Counted from the first letter of the stretch, positions 1 to 5,754 are shown. The stretch is 8,094 bases of DNA from Sediminispirochaeta sp964394395 (GCA_964394395.1 CAYMWV010000162.1:1-8094); one strand, 5' to 3'. Notes: generated by a model from the letters alone, not told the origin. Numbers and translations: made by a program.

Positions 1-1
1 G

Positions 2-523
2 GGCAAAAAAATCAGCGGGAAACAGTTCAACCGAATCGTGCCGGAACGGGTGGACAAGATTCTCCGATACCTGCGCTATCTTGTGCTCGCCTGGGTACTT
101 TACATCACCTTCGTTACGGGAAAACTGATCTTTGCCGGCTACGACCCCTACTACGCCCTCTTCAACTTCTGGAGCGGTGAGGTAGCAATTGGAGCGCTGG
201 TAATTCTCGGGATTGTTGTGCTTCTCTCACTGATAATTGAGCGCCCATTCTGTAAATACGCCTGCCCTTATGGAGCCCTTTTAGGTCTCTTTAACCTGTT
301 CAGGATATTCGGGATCAAACGGAAGAACAGCAGCTGTATCGATTGCAAGGCCTGCGACAGGGCCTGCCCAATGAATATCACCGTTTCAAGCGCCGGAAGA
401 GTTCGGGACCACCAGTGCATCAGCTGCATGAAGTGCAGCAGCGAAGAGGCGTGCCCGGTAGATGCGACGGTATTTATGGGAACCGGCAAAGCCGATTCTG
501 ACAAAGGGGAGGGAGTGGCATGA
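2..523 (+). CDS. NapH/CcoG-like membrane [4Fe-4S] protein, 5'-partial
   Basis: The frame is open from base 2, so the true start lies before the window; the GTG at 38 is only an internal Val codon. The visible 173 residues contain two hydrophobic segments (about 25-45 and 60-79), then FCKYACPYGA (84-92), the CxxxCP signature typical of NapH, CcoG and NosR C-terminal regions. Two ferredoxin-type clusters follow: CIDCKACDRACP (112-123) and CISCMKCSSEEACP (139-152), the second with a five-residue gap before its last Cys instead of three. Family knowledge: such proteins sit in the cytoplasmic membrane and pass electrons between the quinone pool or a flavoprotein and a partner enzyme through two [4Fe-4S] clusters. 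The N-terminal membrane helices, probably with another CxxxCP motif, should be upstream. The stop overlaps the next start (ATGA, 520-523). The exact subfamily and electron partner cannot be named. Confidence 0.85.
   Translation, partial: GKKISGKQFNRIVPERVDKILRYLRYLVLAWVLYITFVTGKLIFAGYDPYYALFNFWSGEVAIGALVILGIVVLLSLIIERPFCKYACPYGALLGLFNLFRIFGIKRKNSSCIDCKACDRACPMNITVSSAGRVRDHQCISCMKCSSEEACPVDATVFMGTGKADSDKGEGVA
505..514 (+). promoter_or_regulatory. Strong ribosome binding site for the IRG/IKG protein
   Basis: The purine tract AAGGGGAGGG ends about 5 nt before the ATG at 520. It lies inside the 3' end of the preceding gene and supports translational coupling across the ATGA overlap. Confidence 0.6.
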
Positions 524-1278
524 GAGAGATAGTAGCAACAAAGCGGACGATAGCACTCACGGTAATTCTCTTGTTTGGGGTGATTATTCTCCTCTCCATG
601 CTGACAGGCTACTGGAAAACTGAAAGCAGCAAGGTTCCCGCCAAATTCGCCGAAGGGGAGTTTGCAGGAGAGTACAATCCAGCTGATATCAGAGGATCCT
701 ACACCTTCGAGGATATAGAGGCAGCATTCGGGGTACCGGTGGAAGTGCTTGCAGAAGCTTACCGCTTCGCCATCACGGGAGATCCTGGACAGGTGCAGCC
801 GAAACTCTTTGAGGAGTTTGCCCAGCCCGAAGAGGGTGATGTGGGTAACGACAGTATGAAGTTTTTTGTAAGCCTCTACACGGGAATCCCCTATGAGCCT
901 GAAGAGGATACAAAACTGCCCAATTCGGCTATTATCGTTCTGCGGGATGCGGGTAAACTGGGGGATGACTGGATGGAGTACCGGGACAGATATGGCGTAG
1001 CCATGGAAGTGAGCTCCTTGCCGGAATCAGAAAATGTATCAGCCACCTCCAGCCATGAAGATGAAGAAGAGGGACTTCTACTGGAGATTAAGGGTAAAAC
1101 CACCTTTGGGGAGCTCTACGATGCGGGGGTGAGTGAAGAGCGGGTAAAGGAGATCCTGGGAATGGAACCGGGGAAAAGCGGTACGAACATCCGGGACTTC
1201 CTTACCAATGCGGGCCTGGAATTCTCCAAGTATAAATCCCTGCTCCAGGCGGAAATTGGTGCCGGGGATAGGCAATGA
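520..1278 (+). CDS. Membrane-anchored protein with two IRG/IKG-x-x-TF modules
   Basis: This 252-residue protein has one N-terminal hydrophobic helix (about 10-29) preceded by basic residues, so it is probably anchored with its bulk outside the cytoplasm. Two stretches resemble each other. Module A begins IRGSYTFEDIEAAFGVP (57-73) and continues to about 126; module B begins IKGKTTFGELYDAGVS (190-205) and continues to about 242. Each has the order I-[RK]-G-x-x-TF-x-[DE]-[IL], a Gly-Val turn, a helix, then an aromatic-rich helix (MKFFVSLYTGI versus IRDFLTNAGL). An acidic, Ser-rich linker (about 168-185) separates them. I recall similar modules beside polyferredoxin-type membrane proteins but cannot give a family name. 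The neighbour upstream makes a structural or electron-transfer accessory role plausible (inference). Start: the strong Shine-Dalgarno AAGGGGAGGG (about 505-514) and the ATGA overlap at 520. No metal-binding Cys motif is visible. Confidence 0.8.
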   Translation: MREIVATKRTIALTVILLFGVIILLSMLTGYWKTESSKVPAKFAEGEFAGEYNPADIRGSYTFEDIEAAFGVPVEVLAEAYRFAITGDPGQVQPKLFEEFAQPEEGDVGNDSMKFFVSLYTGIPYEPEEDTKLPNSAIIVLRDAGKLGDDWMEYRDRYGVAMEVSSLPESENVSATSSHEDEEEGLLLEIKGKTTFGELYDAGVSEERVKEILGMEPGKSGTNIRDFLTNAGLEFSKYKSLLQAEIGAGDRQ

Positions 1279-1628
1279 AAGGACAAAAAGGATGGAATAG
1301 AATGAGTATACCAAATATGATAACTGATGCAAAAAAGAGCTTGGCAATAGCGGCAACTCTCCTGCTTTTGACAGGAACCTGGCTGCCTGCTCTGGGGGGA
1401 AATGTAAGAGGCGGTTGGTCCGGCTCCCTCCCCCAGATCATCGAGGAGCTTCCGGAATCTCCCTTGAACGAAGATGAGAAGGCGGGGATCCTTCTTATGC
1501 GGGAGGAGGAGAAACTGGCCAGGGATATGTATGCAGCCCTCTACGAGAGGTGGAATGTTCCCATTTTCAATAATATCGCCAGAAGCGAACAGGGGGCCAT
1601 AAGCGACCCGGGATTTACCTTTCCATGA
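1275..1628 (+). pseudogene. DUF2202 ferritin-like protein, truncated within its domain
   Basis: The 117-residue product has an export-type N-terminus (KK at 20-21, hydrophobic about 22-39, then ALGG), so it is probably secreted or anchored. After a short linker comes a clear DUF2202 start: LNEDEKAGILLMREEEKLA (64-82), MYAALYERWNVPIFNNIARSEQ (85-106). DUF2202 proteins are ferritin-like helical bundles that normally continue for roughly another 100 residues through further helices with acidic residues. Here the resemblance ends right after RSEQ, and only an unrelated tail, GAISDPGFTFP, remains before the stop. The ATG at 1275 overlaps the previous stop (ATGA). An alternative ATG at 1302, after AAAAAGGATGG (1285-1295), is also plausible and would give a tighter signal peptide. 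A real short protein is possible, but a metal site needing several helices could not form, so I call it broken. It still overlaps the kinase start by ATGA (1625-1628). Confidence 0.65.
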
Positions 1629-2974
1629 AAAAGGGGTTTGATCCGGTCGTGCCGGTGCTTATTGCCGCCGGTGCGGCCCTTTTTATTGCATTGATCGGAT
1701 TTGCCGCTCTGATCCGGCAGAACATCTCCCACGATAAACTGCTGGCTGAATATGAGGCGGGACGAATTGCCGCCGCCCTGACGGAGCAGCTTCTCTCTGC
1801 TTCGTTCCCCGAAAAAGATACCCTTCCTGAAGAGGTTCTCGGTTTCGCTGTGGTAAACGGGGATGGAGAGATCTTATCCGGCATTGGGACCCTCCCGGAG
1901 AGGGTTGATACCACCCATCTCCCCTCTTTGGCAAGCCCCGGACGGGGGCGATCGGGCAATACTCTTCCGGGAGGCAACCCCCTTCCGGGAATGTCTCAGG
2001 AGTCATGGATCCGGGAAGAGAGGAACAAACTTATCCTGATTCGCTCCCTGGGAGGCTTCGGGCAGGGGAACCGGAACCGGGAGAATCATCTCTACATCTA
2101 TCTCATTTACAACTCGGGGCAAATCAGTTCCGATTCGCAGCTGCGGCTCAGCCTCCTTTCAGCGGCATTTCTCCTCTTTCTCCTTGCCGCAGGGGCCACA
2201 TGGTTCCTCTACCGGCGGATGCGCAAGCTTCGCAGGGAGCTGGAAGAGCAGCGCCTCCTGGCTGAATTGGGAAGCGCCGCAAGGACCCTCACCCACGAAC
2301 TGAAAAACCCCCTGGCAATCATCCGCATGCAGAGCTCCCTGCTGGATAAGCAGCTGAAAAAGGTTGAGATAGAAGAGAGCCTGGAGAAATCACTGAAGCA
2401 ATCTACGAGCATCATAAACGAAGAAACCGCCAGGATTGCTAAGCTTATCGACCGGGTACGTCTCTTTCTCAAAGGAGAGACCGGGGGACAGGAGCGCTTT
2501 GATCCACTGAAGCTGCTTACTAACCGGATCGAGCGGCTCCCCTTCCCGGTTGATCTCAAGAATGAACTGACTGAAAAGGTGGAGATCGAATGCAACCGGG
2601 AGGAGTTTCTGTCGGCGGTGGAAAACCTGCTGGTCAACGCCGAAGAAGCCCAGAGGGCAGAGGGAGAGGAGGAAGCCCAGAGGGCCCAGGAAGGGGTTCC
2701 CGGTGTTGCTCCTCCTCCGGTTCGGCTCTCTATCTCCAGGACAGAAACAGAGCTGACCCTGACGATCTGCGACAGTGGGCCGGGAATCGATGTTAAGGAG
2801 AGGAAGAAGATATTTCATCCCTTCTACACAAGCAAAGATAACGGCTCGGGGGTAGGCCTTGCCCTGGTAAAGCGGTTCTGCGACGCCTGGGATGCAACGA
2901 TAGGGGTCGTTAATCAGGAGGCAGGCGGAGCCTGCTTCACCCTGACCATACCGATCCCGGGAGATGAGACATGA
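1625..2974 (+). CDS. Sensor histidine kinase, NtrB/ZraS-like, membrane-bound
   Basis: A 449-residue sensor with TM1 (about 9-30), an extracytoplasmic region (about 31-176) and TM2 (about 177-196). A short basic linker and coiled coil lead directly to HisKA, with no obvious HAMP or PAS domain. The H-box is TLTHELKNPLA, with His224 as expected phospho-acceptor. The ATPase domain has the N-box ENLLVNAEEA (333-342), G1 DSGPGID (383-389), F-box IFHPFYTSK (396-404) and G2 GSGVGLALVKRF (407-418). All key residues are present, so it should be active. Oddities are a Gly/Pro-rich stretch in the sensor (101-123) and an Ala/Gln/Glu-rich insertion after the N-box (341-364) made by a short DNA duplication. 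It begins with an ATGA overlap and a weak Shine-Dalgarno (GGGA, 1610-1613), so it may depend on coupling. Its stop overlaps the regulator gene, its evident cognate partner. The signal is unknown; an envelope or redox cue is an inference from the neighbours. Confidence 0.92.
   Translation: MKKGFDPVVPVLIAAGAALFIALIGFAALIRQNISHDKLLAEYEAGRIAAALTEQLLSASFPEKDTLPEEVLGFAVVNGDGEILSGIGTLPERVDTTHLPSLASPGRGRSGNTLPGGNPLPGMSQESWIREERNKLILIRSLGGFGQGNRNRENHLYIYLIYNSGQISSDSQLRLSLLSAAFLLFLLAAGATWFLYRRMRKLRRELEEQRLLAELGSAARTLTHELKNPLAIIRMQSSLLDKQLKKVEIEESLEKSLKQSTSIINEETARIAKLIDRVRLFLKGETGGQERFDPLKLLTNRIERLPFPVDLKNELTEKVEIECNREEFLSAVENLLVNAEEAQRAEGEEEAQRAQEGVPGVAPPPVRLSISRTETELTLTICDSGPGIDVKERKKIFHPFYTSKDNGSGVGLALVKRFCDAWDATIGVVNQEAGGACFTLTIPIPGDET
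2645..2685 (+). repeat. 27-bp-period direct repeat inside the kinase ATPase domain
   Basis: The 14-bp string GAAGCCCAGAGGGC occurs at 2645-2658 and again at 2672-2685, a period of 27 bp or nine codons. It encodes EAQRAEGEE followed by EAQRAQEG, immediately after the N-box. The reading frame is kept, so this looks like a slippage or duplication event tolerated in a surface loop. Confidence 0.8.
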
Positions 2975-4341
2975 TAAAGAAATTACTGGTAGTGGACGAC
3001 GAAAAGAATCTCTGCAGCTCACTGGTGCAATTCTTCACCCTGGAGGGGATGGAGGTAAAGGAGGCGGGAAACGGCATTTCGGCGAAGCGGCTTTTGGAAG
3101 AGGAAGCCTTTGATGCGGTTGTCTCGGATCTTAAGATGCCCGGAATGGATGGGCTTGCCTTGCTGGAATGGATGCAGGAGGCGGGACCGGAGCTTCCCCT
3201 TATAATGATATCCGCCTTCGGTGATGTGGAAGATGCAGTGGAGGCGATGAAGCGGGGCGCTGCCGACTACGTGGTTAAACCTTTCGATCCAGAAGAACTT
3301 CTGATCAGGTTACAACGGGTTTCCACTTACAGGAACCTCGAGGCTTCCCCACAAACAGCGGGGGCAGAAAAGAAGCCCCTCAGCCCCGCCATGGCTCCGC
3401 TCTATAAAACAGCCGACAAAGCAGCCCCCACCCTTGCGACGGTTCTTATCACCGGGGAGAGTGGAACGGGAAAAGAGGTGATGGCCCGATACATCCACAA
3501 TCACAGCCCCCGGAGCAGGGAAGCTTTTCTTCCGGTAAACCTGGGGGGGATTCCTGAAACCTTGATGGAGAGTGAGCTCTTCGGTTATGAAAAGGGCGCC
3601 TTTACCGGGGCGGAGCGGAGAAAAATCGGCTATTTTGAGGCCGCCGGGGGAGGAACCATCTTTCTCGACGAGATCGGAGAAGCTCCCCTGCAACTGCAGG
3701 TCAAATTGCTGCGGGTCCTGCAGGAGAGAAGCATCAGCCGGGTGAGCGGTATCGGTACAATCCCGGTGGACATCAGAATCATCGCCGCAACAAACCGGAA
3801 CCTGGAAGAGATGGTCGCCCGGGGAGAATTCCGGGAGGATCTCTACTACCGGCTCAACGTGATTCACCTGAAGCTTCCCCCTTTGCGGGAACGGCAGGAG
3901 GATATAGCAGAGCTCGCCCTTCTCTTTCTGGATCGATTTTCCACCGGTCTGGGAAAAAAAATCGACAGGGTCGACCAGAAGCTTATGGAAGCATTGCACT
4001 GCTACTGCTTTCCGGGGAACATTCGGGAACTGGAGAACATGATGGAGCGGGCAGTCATTCTGGCCGAAGGAACGACCCTGAGTCTGGAGGATCTCCCCCT
4101 GCAAGTTCAGGAAGGGCTGAATAAGGTTTCCCCGGAAAACGGGGGCGAGGTCGGTATTCCGGAGGGAGGGAATCGAACATCGACCCTGATCACCGATGCC
4201 CCCCTCACCCTGGAGGAACTGGAGAGGGAAGCAATAAAGCTGGCCCTGCTGCGGAATGATGGACATCGGGAGAAGAGCGCCGGAGAACTGGGAATTACCC
4301 GAAGAACCCTGCTCAACAAGATCAAGGAGTACGGTTTTTAG
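2971..4341 (+). CDS. NtrC-family sigma-54-dependent response regulator
   Basis: A 456-residue regulator of complete standard architecture. The receiver (1-120) has acidic pocket Asp9/Asp10, phospho-acceptor Asp53 (SDLKMPGMDG), Ser81 and Lys103 (VVKPF). The AAA+ domain has Walker A GESGTGKE (162-169), the sigma-54 contact loop GAFTGA (209-214), Walker B GTIFLDEI (228-235), sensor I region AATNRNL (272-278), the arginine-finger region FREDLYYRLNV (287-297) and sensor II region PGNIRELENMMERAV (348-362). A Gly-rich linker (about 380-412) joins a Fis-type HTH (about 413-456). Family knowledge: phosphorylation drives oligomerisation and ATP-dependent opening of sigma-54 promoter complexes. The start overlaps the kinase stop by ATGA (2971-2974), with Shine-Dalgarno GGGAG (2959-2963). 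The kinase upstream is the obvious partner. I saw no convincing -24/-12 promoter in the window, so its targets are likely upstream of base 1 or elsewhere. Confidence 0.95.
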   Translation: MIKKLLVVDDEKNLCSSLVQFFTLEGMEVKEAGNGISAKRLLEEEAFDAVVSDLKMPGMDGLALLEWMQEAGPELPLIMISAFGDVEDAVEAMKRGAADYVVKPFDPEELLIRLQRVSTYRNLEASPQTAGAEKKPLSPAMAPLYKTADKAAPTLATVLITGESGTGKEVMARYIHNHSPRSREAFLPVNLGGIPETLMESELFGYEKGAFTGAERRKIGYFEAAGGGTIFLDEIGEAPLQLQVKLLRVLQERSISRVSGIGTIPVDIRIIAATNRNLEEMVARGEFREDLYYRLNVIHLKLPPLRERQEDIAELALLFLDRFSTGLGKKIDRVDQKLMEALHCYCFPGNIRELENMMERAVILAEGTTLSLEDLPLQVQEGLNKVSPENGGEVGIPEGGNRTSTLITDAPLTLEELEREAIKLALLRNDGHREKSAGELGITRRTLLNKIKEYGF

Positions 4342-4365
4342 GTTCTACAAGCCCTATCCATATCA

Positions 4366-4620
4366 TTAATAATGAAATCTACAAGCAATTATTCTGATCA
4401 AAGTATCCTCCACCTCATAGATCAATCTATGCTCTTGATCTATCCGTCTCGACCAACACCCCTTCAATTGATATTTTAATAGTTCGGGTTTTCCAATCCC
4501 CTCAAATGGATTTCGTTTACTATCCTTGATTAACTCGTTTATCCGCCTCAATAGCCTTTTATCATTCTTTTGCCAATAGAGATAATCGTCCCATGATTCG
4601 GGAGTAAACATTATATTCAT
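4366..4620 (-). CDS. yoeB: YoeB/Txe-family mRNA endonuclease toxin
   Basis: An 84-residue toxin that, from memory, lines up without gaps with E. coli YoeB: ESWDDYLYWQ (8-17), RINELIKD (26-33), NPFEGIGKPE (37-46), CWSRRI (55-60), EHRLIYEV (63-70) and the terminal RFHY. The catalytic set is intact: Glu46, Arg65, His83 and Tyr84. Family knowledge: YoeB is a RelE-fold ribosome-dependent endoribonuclease that cleaves mRNA in the ribosomal A site and is neutralised by YefM. Its start overlaps the yefM stop by ATGA (4617-4620), giving coupled expression from the yefM promoter. A second in-frame ATG at codon 4 is possible, but the family length favours the first. No terminator-like hairpin is visible in the 24 bp separating it from the convergent response regulator. 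The gene is clearly more A+T-rich than its left neighbours. Confidence 0.96.
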   Translation of the reverse strand: MNIMFTPESWDDYLYWQKNDKRLLRRINELIKDSKRNPFEGIGKPELLKYQLKGCWSRRIDQEHRLIYEVEDTLIRIIACRFHY

Positions 4621-4871
4621 TCTTCAAGTAACTCTTTTTTAAAACTGTTCCCTTTCCTGGCAGATTCTAATGATTTCATCAGATGCTCGGCATTATTTTT
4701 TGATGATAATAGATACTGTGTTTCCGTTAGACTGTTATAATCATCTAATGAGATAAGGACCACATTTTCATTATTTTTTCGCGCTATTATCAAAGGTTCG
4801 TGATCATGATACACCTCGTCCATGCAAGCCTTCAAATTTCGTCTTAGATCTGAATAATTTACTGCATTCAT
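4617..4871 (-). CDS. yefM: YefM-family antitoxin
   Basis: An 84-residue Phd/YefM antitoxin. The N-terminal DNA-binding half reads NYSDLRRNLKACMDEV (4-19), then PLIIARKNNENVVLISLDDYNSL (26-48), matching YefM block by block. The C-terminal part QYLLSSKNNAEHLMKSLESA (52-71) followed by a Glu/Lys-rich tail is the usual disordered YoeB-binding segment. Family knowledge: YefM binds and inhibits YoeB and, with it, represses its own promoter through TGTACA-like sites. The start is fixed by the match to the family N-terminus, although no Shine-Dalgarno sits at normal distance; the only AAGG lies 17 nt upstream. The predicted promoter places transcription start at the initiation codon, so the message may be leaderless. 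It overlaps yoeB by 4 bp. Confidence 0.96.
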   Translation of the reverse strand: MNAVNYSDLRRNLKACMDEVYHDHEPLIIARKNNENVVLISLDDYNSLTETQYLLSSKNNAEHLMKSLESARKGNSFKKELLEE

Positions 4872-4903
4872 ACGTACAACATAATGTACCTTTTACAGTA
4901 CGT
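4872..4903 (-). promoter_or_regulatory. YefM/YefM-YoeB operator with three GTAC cores
   Basis: This 32-bp element runs ACGTAC (4903-4898) to GTACGT (4877-4872), an inverted repeat whose exact centre is a third GTAC (4889-4886). The three cores are 12 bp apart. GTACA-6 bp-TGTAC (4889-4874) is itself a perfect inverted repeat over the -10 box. Known E. coli YefM sites use TGTACA-type hexamers with the same centre spacing, so an autorepression operator is the natural reading. Confidence 0.75.
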
Positions 4904-4906
4904 CAA
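4878..4906 (-). promoter_or_regulatory. yefM-yoeB promoter (-35 TTGACG, -10 TATGTT)
   Basis: On the - strand TTGACG (4906-4901) is followed after exactly 17 bp by TATGTT (4883-4878), a good sigma-70-type match. Normal spacing puts +1 at about 4871, the A of the yefM ATG. The operator overlaps both hexamers. Confidence 0.65.
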
Positions 4907-5004
4907 CTGTTTTACTGCCATATTCCCTATACCTTTTCCCACCCTGGCAGATGCAAAAGCAGCCATTCTGATCCAGGCAGGCCATTGCCGATTTTTAATC
5001 CTAA
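4907..5004. other. Non-coding gap between the yefM promoter and the hydrolase remnant
   Basis: No frame gives a recognisable peptide here. In the frame of the hydrolase remnant there are stops, including TAA at 5002-5004. It may be decayed hydrolase sequence, but I cannot identify any of it. Confidence 0.3.
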
Positions 5005-5472
5005 TTTCCCGATCTTCCCAGTTTTAGCCTTGTTCCGGGATATATCGAGCAGACGGAAAAAGAAAAATCAATGTCCCGGATGATTACATTCCTGGCACAC
5101 AGCGGTTTGATACGAAAAGGGCCAAATATTTTTGAAACTAATTTTCTTGCCATGGAAAAGGGCTTTTTAACGGAAGAAGAAGCCGAAATCGCCAGGACCA
5201 TATTTTTCCGACGTGTCTATACCAAGAATATGTGGGCCGAATGGAAAATGCTGGACTCCAATTCGCAGACAGTTTCTGCGCAAGGAAAGCCCCAGGTACC
5301 TTACCATGCGTTTATCTCTGCTGATAATGAAGAAACGTGGTGGAAGGAGAGCATAATTTCCTATGCAGAAGCAATCGGCGGTGAATACTCAATTCTGGAT
5401 GGCCACCACTACATCCATCTTGATCATCCCGACCTTATAGCAGAAAAGAGCCGGGAGCTTATTGAAAAATAG
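5005..5472 (+). pseudogene. Alpha/beta hydrolase remnant, C-terminal part only
   Basis: The frame is open from 5005 (after TAA at 5002-5004); its first ATG is at 5071, preceded by GGAAAAAG, giving 133 residues if translated. The content fits the cap and C-terminal end of an alpha/beta hydrolase: a cap-like helical region (TFLAHSGLIRKGP, about 6-18 counted from 5071), then YHAFISADNEETWW (78-91), a strand and turn that could carry the acid residue, and GHHYIHLDHPDLIAEKSREL (111-130), typical of the catalytic-His segment and final helix. The oxyanion-hole HG motif and the GxSxG nucleophile elbow, which belong about 100-150 residues earlier, are missing. Hydrolase-like sequence appears to begin before the ATG, at 5005-5070, and upstream of that the frame is full of stops. 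The toxin-antitoxin operon starts 134 bp away, so an insertion or deletion there may have removed the front of the gene (inference). It is unlikely to be catalytic. Confidence 0.65.
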
Positions 5473-5499
5473 ATCTGTATGAAATATCTTGAAGAATAG

Positions 5500-5622
5500 A
5501 TGCAAGAGACACAACTTTTAGATAAAACCCTCGCAGGATTGGATACTGCGGGGAGCAAAGCAGCATACCACTATTTAGTCTCCCATCTCGATCAATTGAA
5601 GCTGCCCCGCAACCTATCCTGA
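5500..5622 (+). CDS. Possible 40-residue small protein, unrecognised
   Basis: ATG at 5500 to TGA at 5620-5622 gives 40 codons beginning MQETQLLDKTLAGLD and ending LDQLKLPRNLS. The purine tract TTGAAGAA (about 5489-5496) could serve as a ribosome binding site. The composition (Leu, Asp and Lys rich, helix-like) is compatible with a real small protein, but no family is recognised. It follows a gene remnant, so it may equally be a leftover piece of a broken gene or a chance ORF. Confidence 0.25.
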   Translation: MQETQLLDKTLAGLDTAGSKAAYHYLVSHLDQLKLPRNLS

Positions 5623-5638
5623 GTATCATGCACGCTAC

Positions 5639-5678
5639 ATATGGTGTTGGTAAAAATGCTATAGCACCATATATGGTG
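5639..5678. promoter_or_regulatory. Perfect 14-bp palindrome plus half-site upstream of the methyltransferase
   Basis: CACCATATATGGTG at 5665-5678 is a perfect palindrome. Its half ATATGGTG also occurs at 5639-5646, which is in direct repeat with the right arm (32 bp apart) and in inverted repeat with the left arm. The element lies 76 bp before the methyltransferase ATG and outside any confident gene, as expected for a dimeric regulator's operator. No convincing promoter hexamers could be paired with it. Confidence 0.4.
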
Positions 5679-5754
5679 GTTAGGACAGCCTCGATTCAAT
5701 GGGATTAATGTTGCGGGACGGGCTGAATTCCTGATATTAGATTCTGAGGTAATT

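Noticed and set aside
2390..3022. - strand ORF (210 codons) opposite the kinase
   Set aside because: It lies antisense to the catalytic domain with all kinase boxes and has no domain features of its own.
3310..4266. Long - strand ORF (318 codons) opposite the response regulator
   Set aside because: It is a shadow of a gene with complete receiver, AAA+ and HTH motifs on the + strand; its own translation has no recognisable domain.
5083..5105. TGGCAC-like -24 element for sigma-54 (CTGGCACACAGCGG)
   Set aside because: No TTGC-type -12 element occurs at the required spacing, and the site lies inside the hydrolase remnant.
5524..5553. Hairpin followed by TTTT on the - strand, resembling a terminator
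   Set aside because: The T-run is only four bases, there is no upstream - strand gene for it to end, and it lies within the small + strand ORF.
5711..5740. Promoter TTGCGG, 18 bp, TATTAG for the methyltransferase
   Set aside because: The transcript would start at about 5747, inside the GAGG ribosome binding site.
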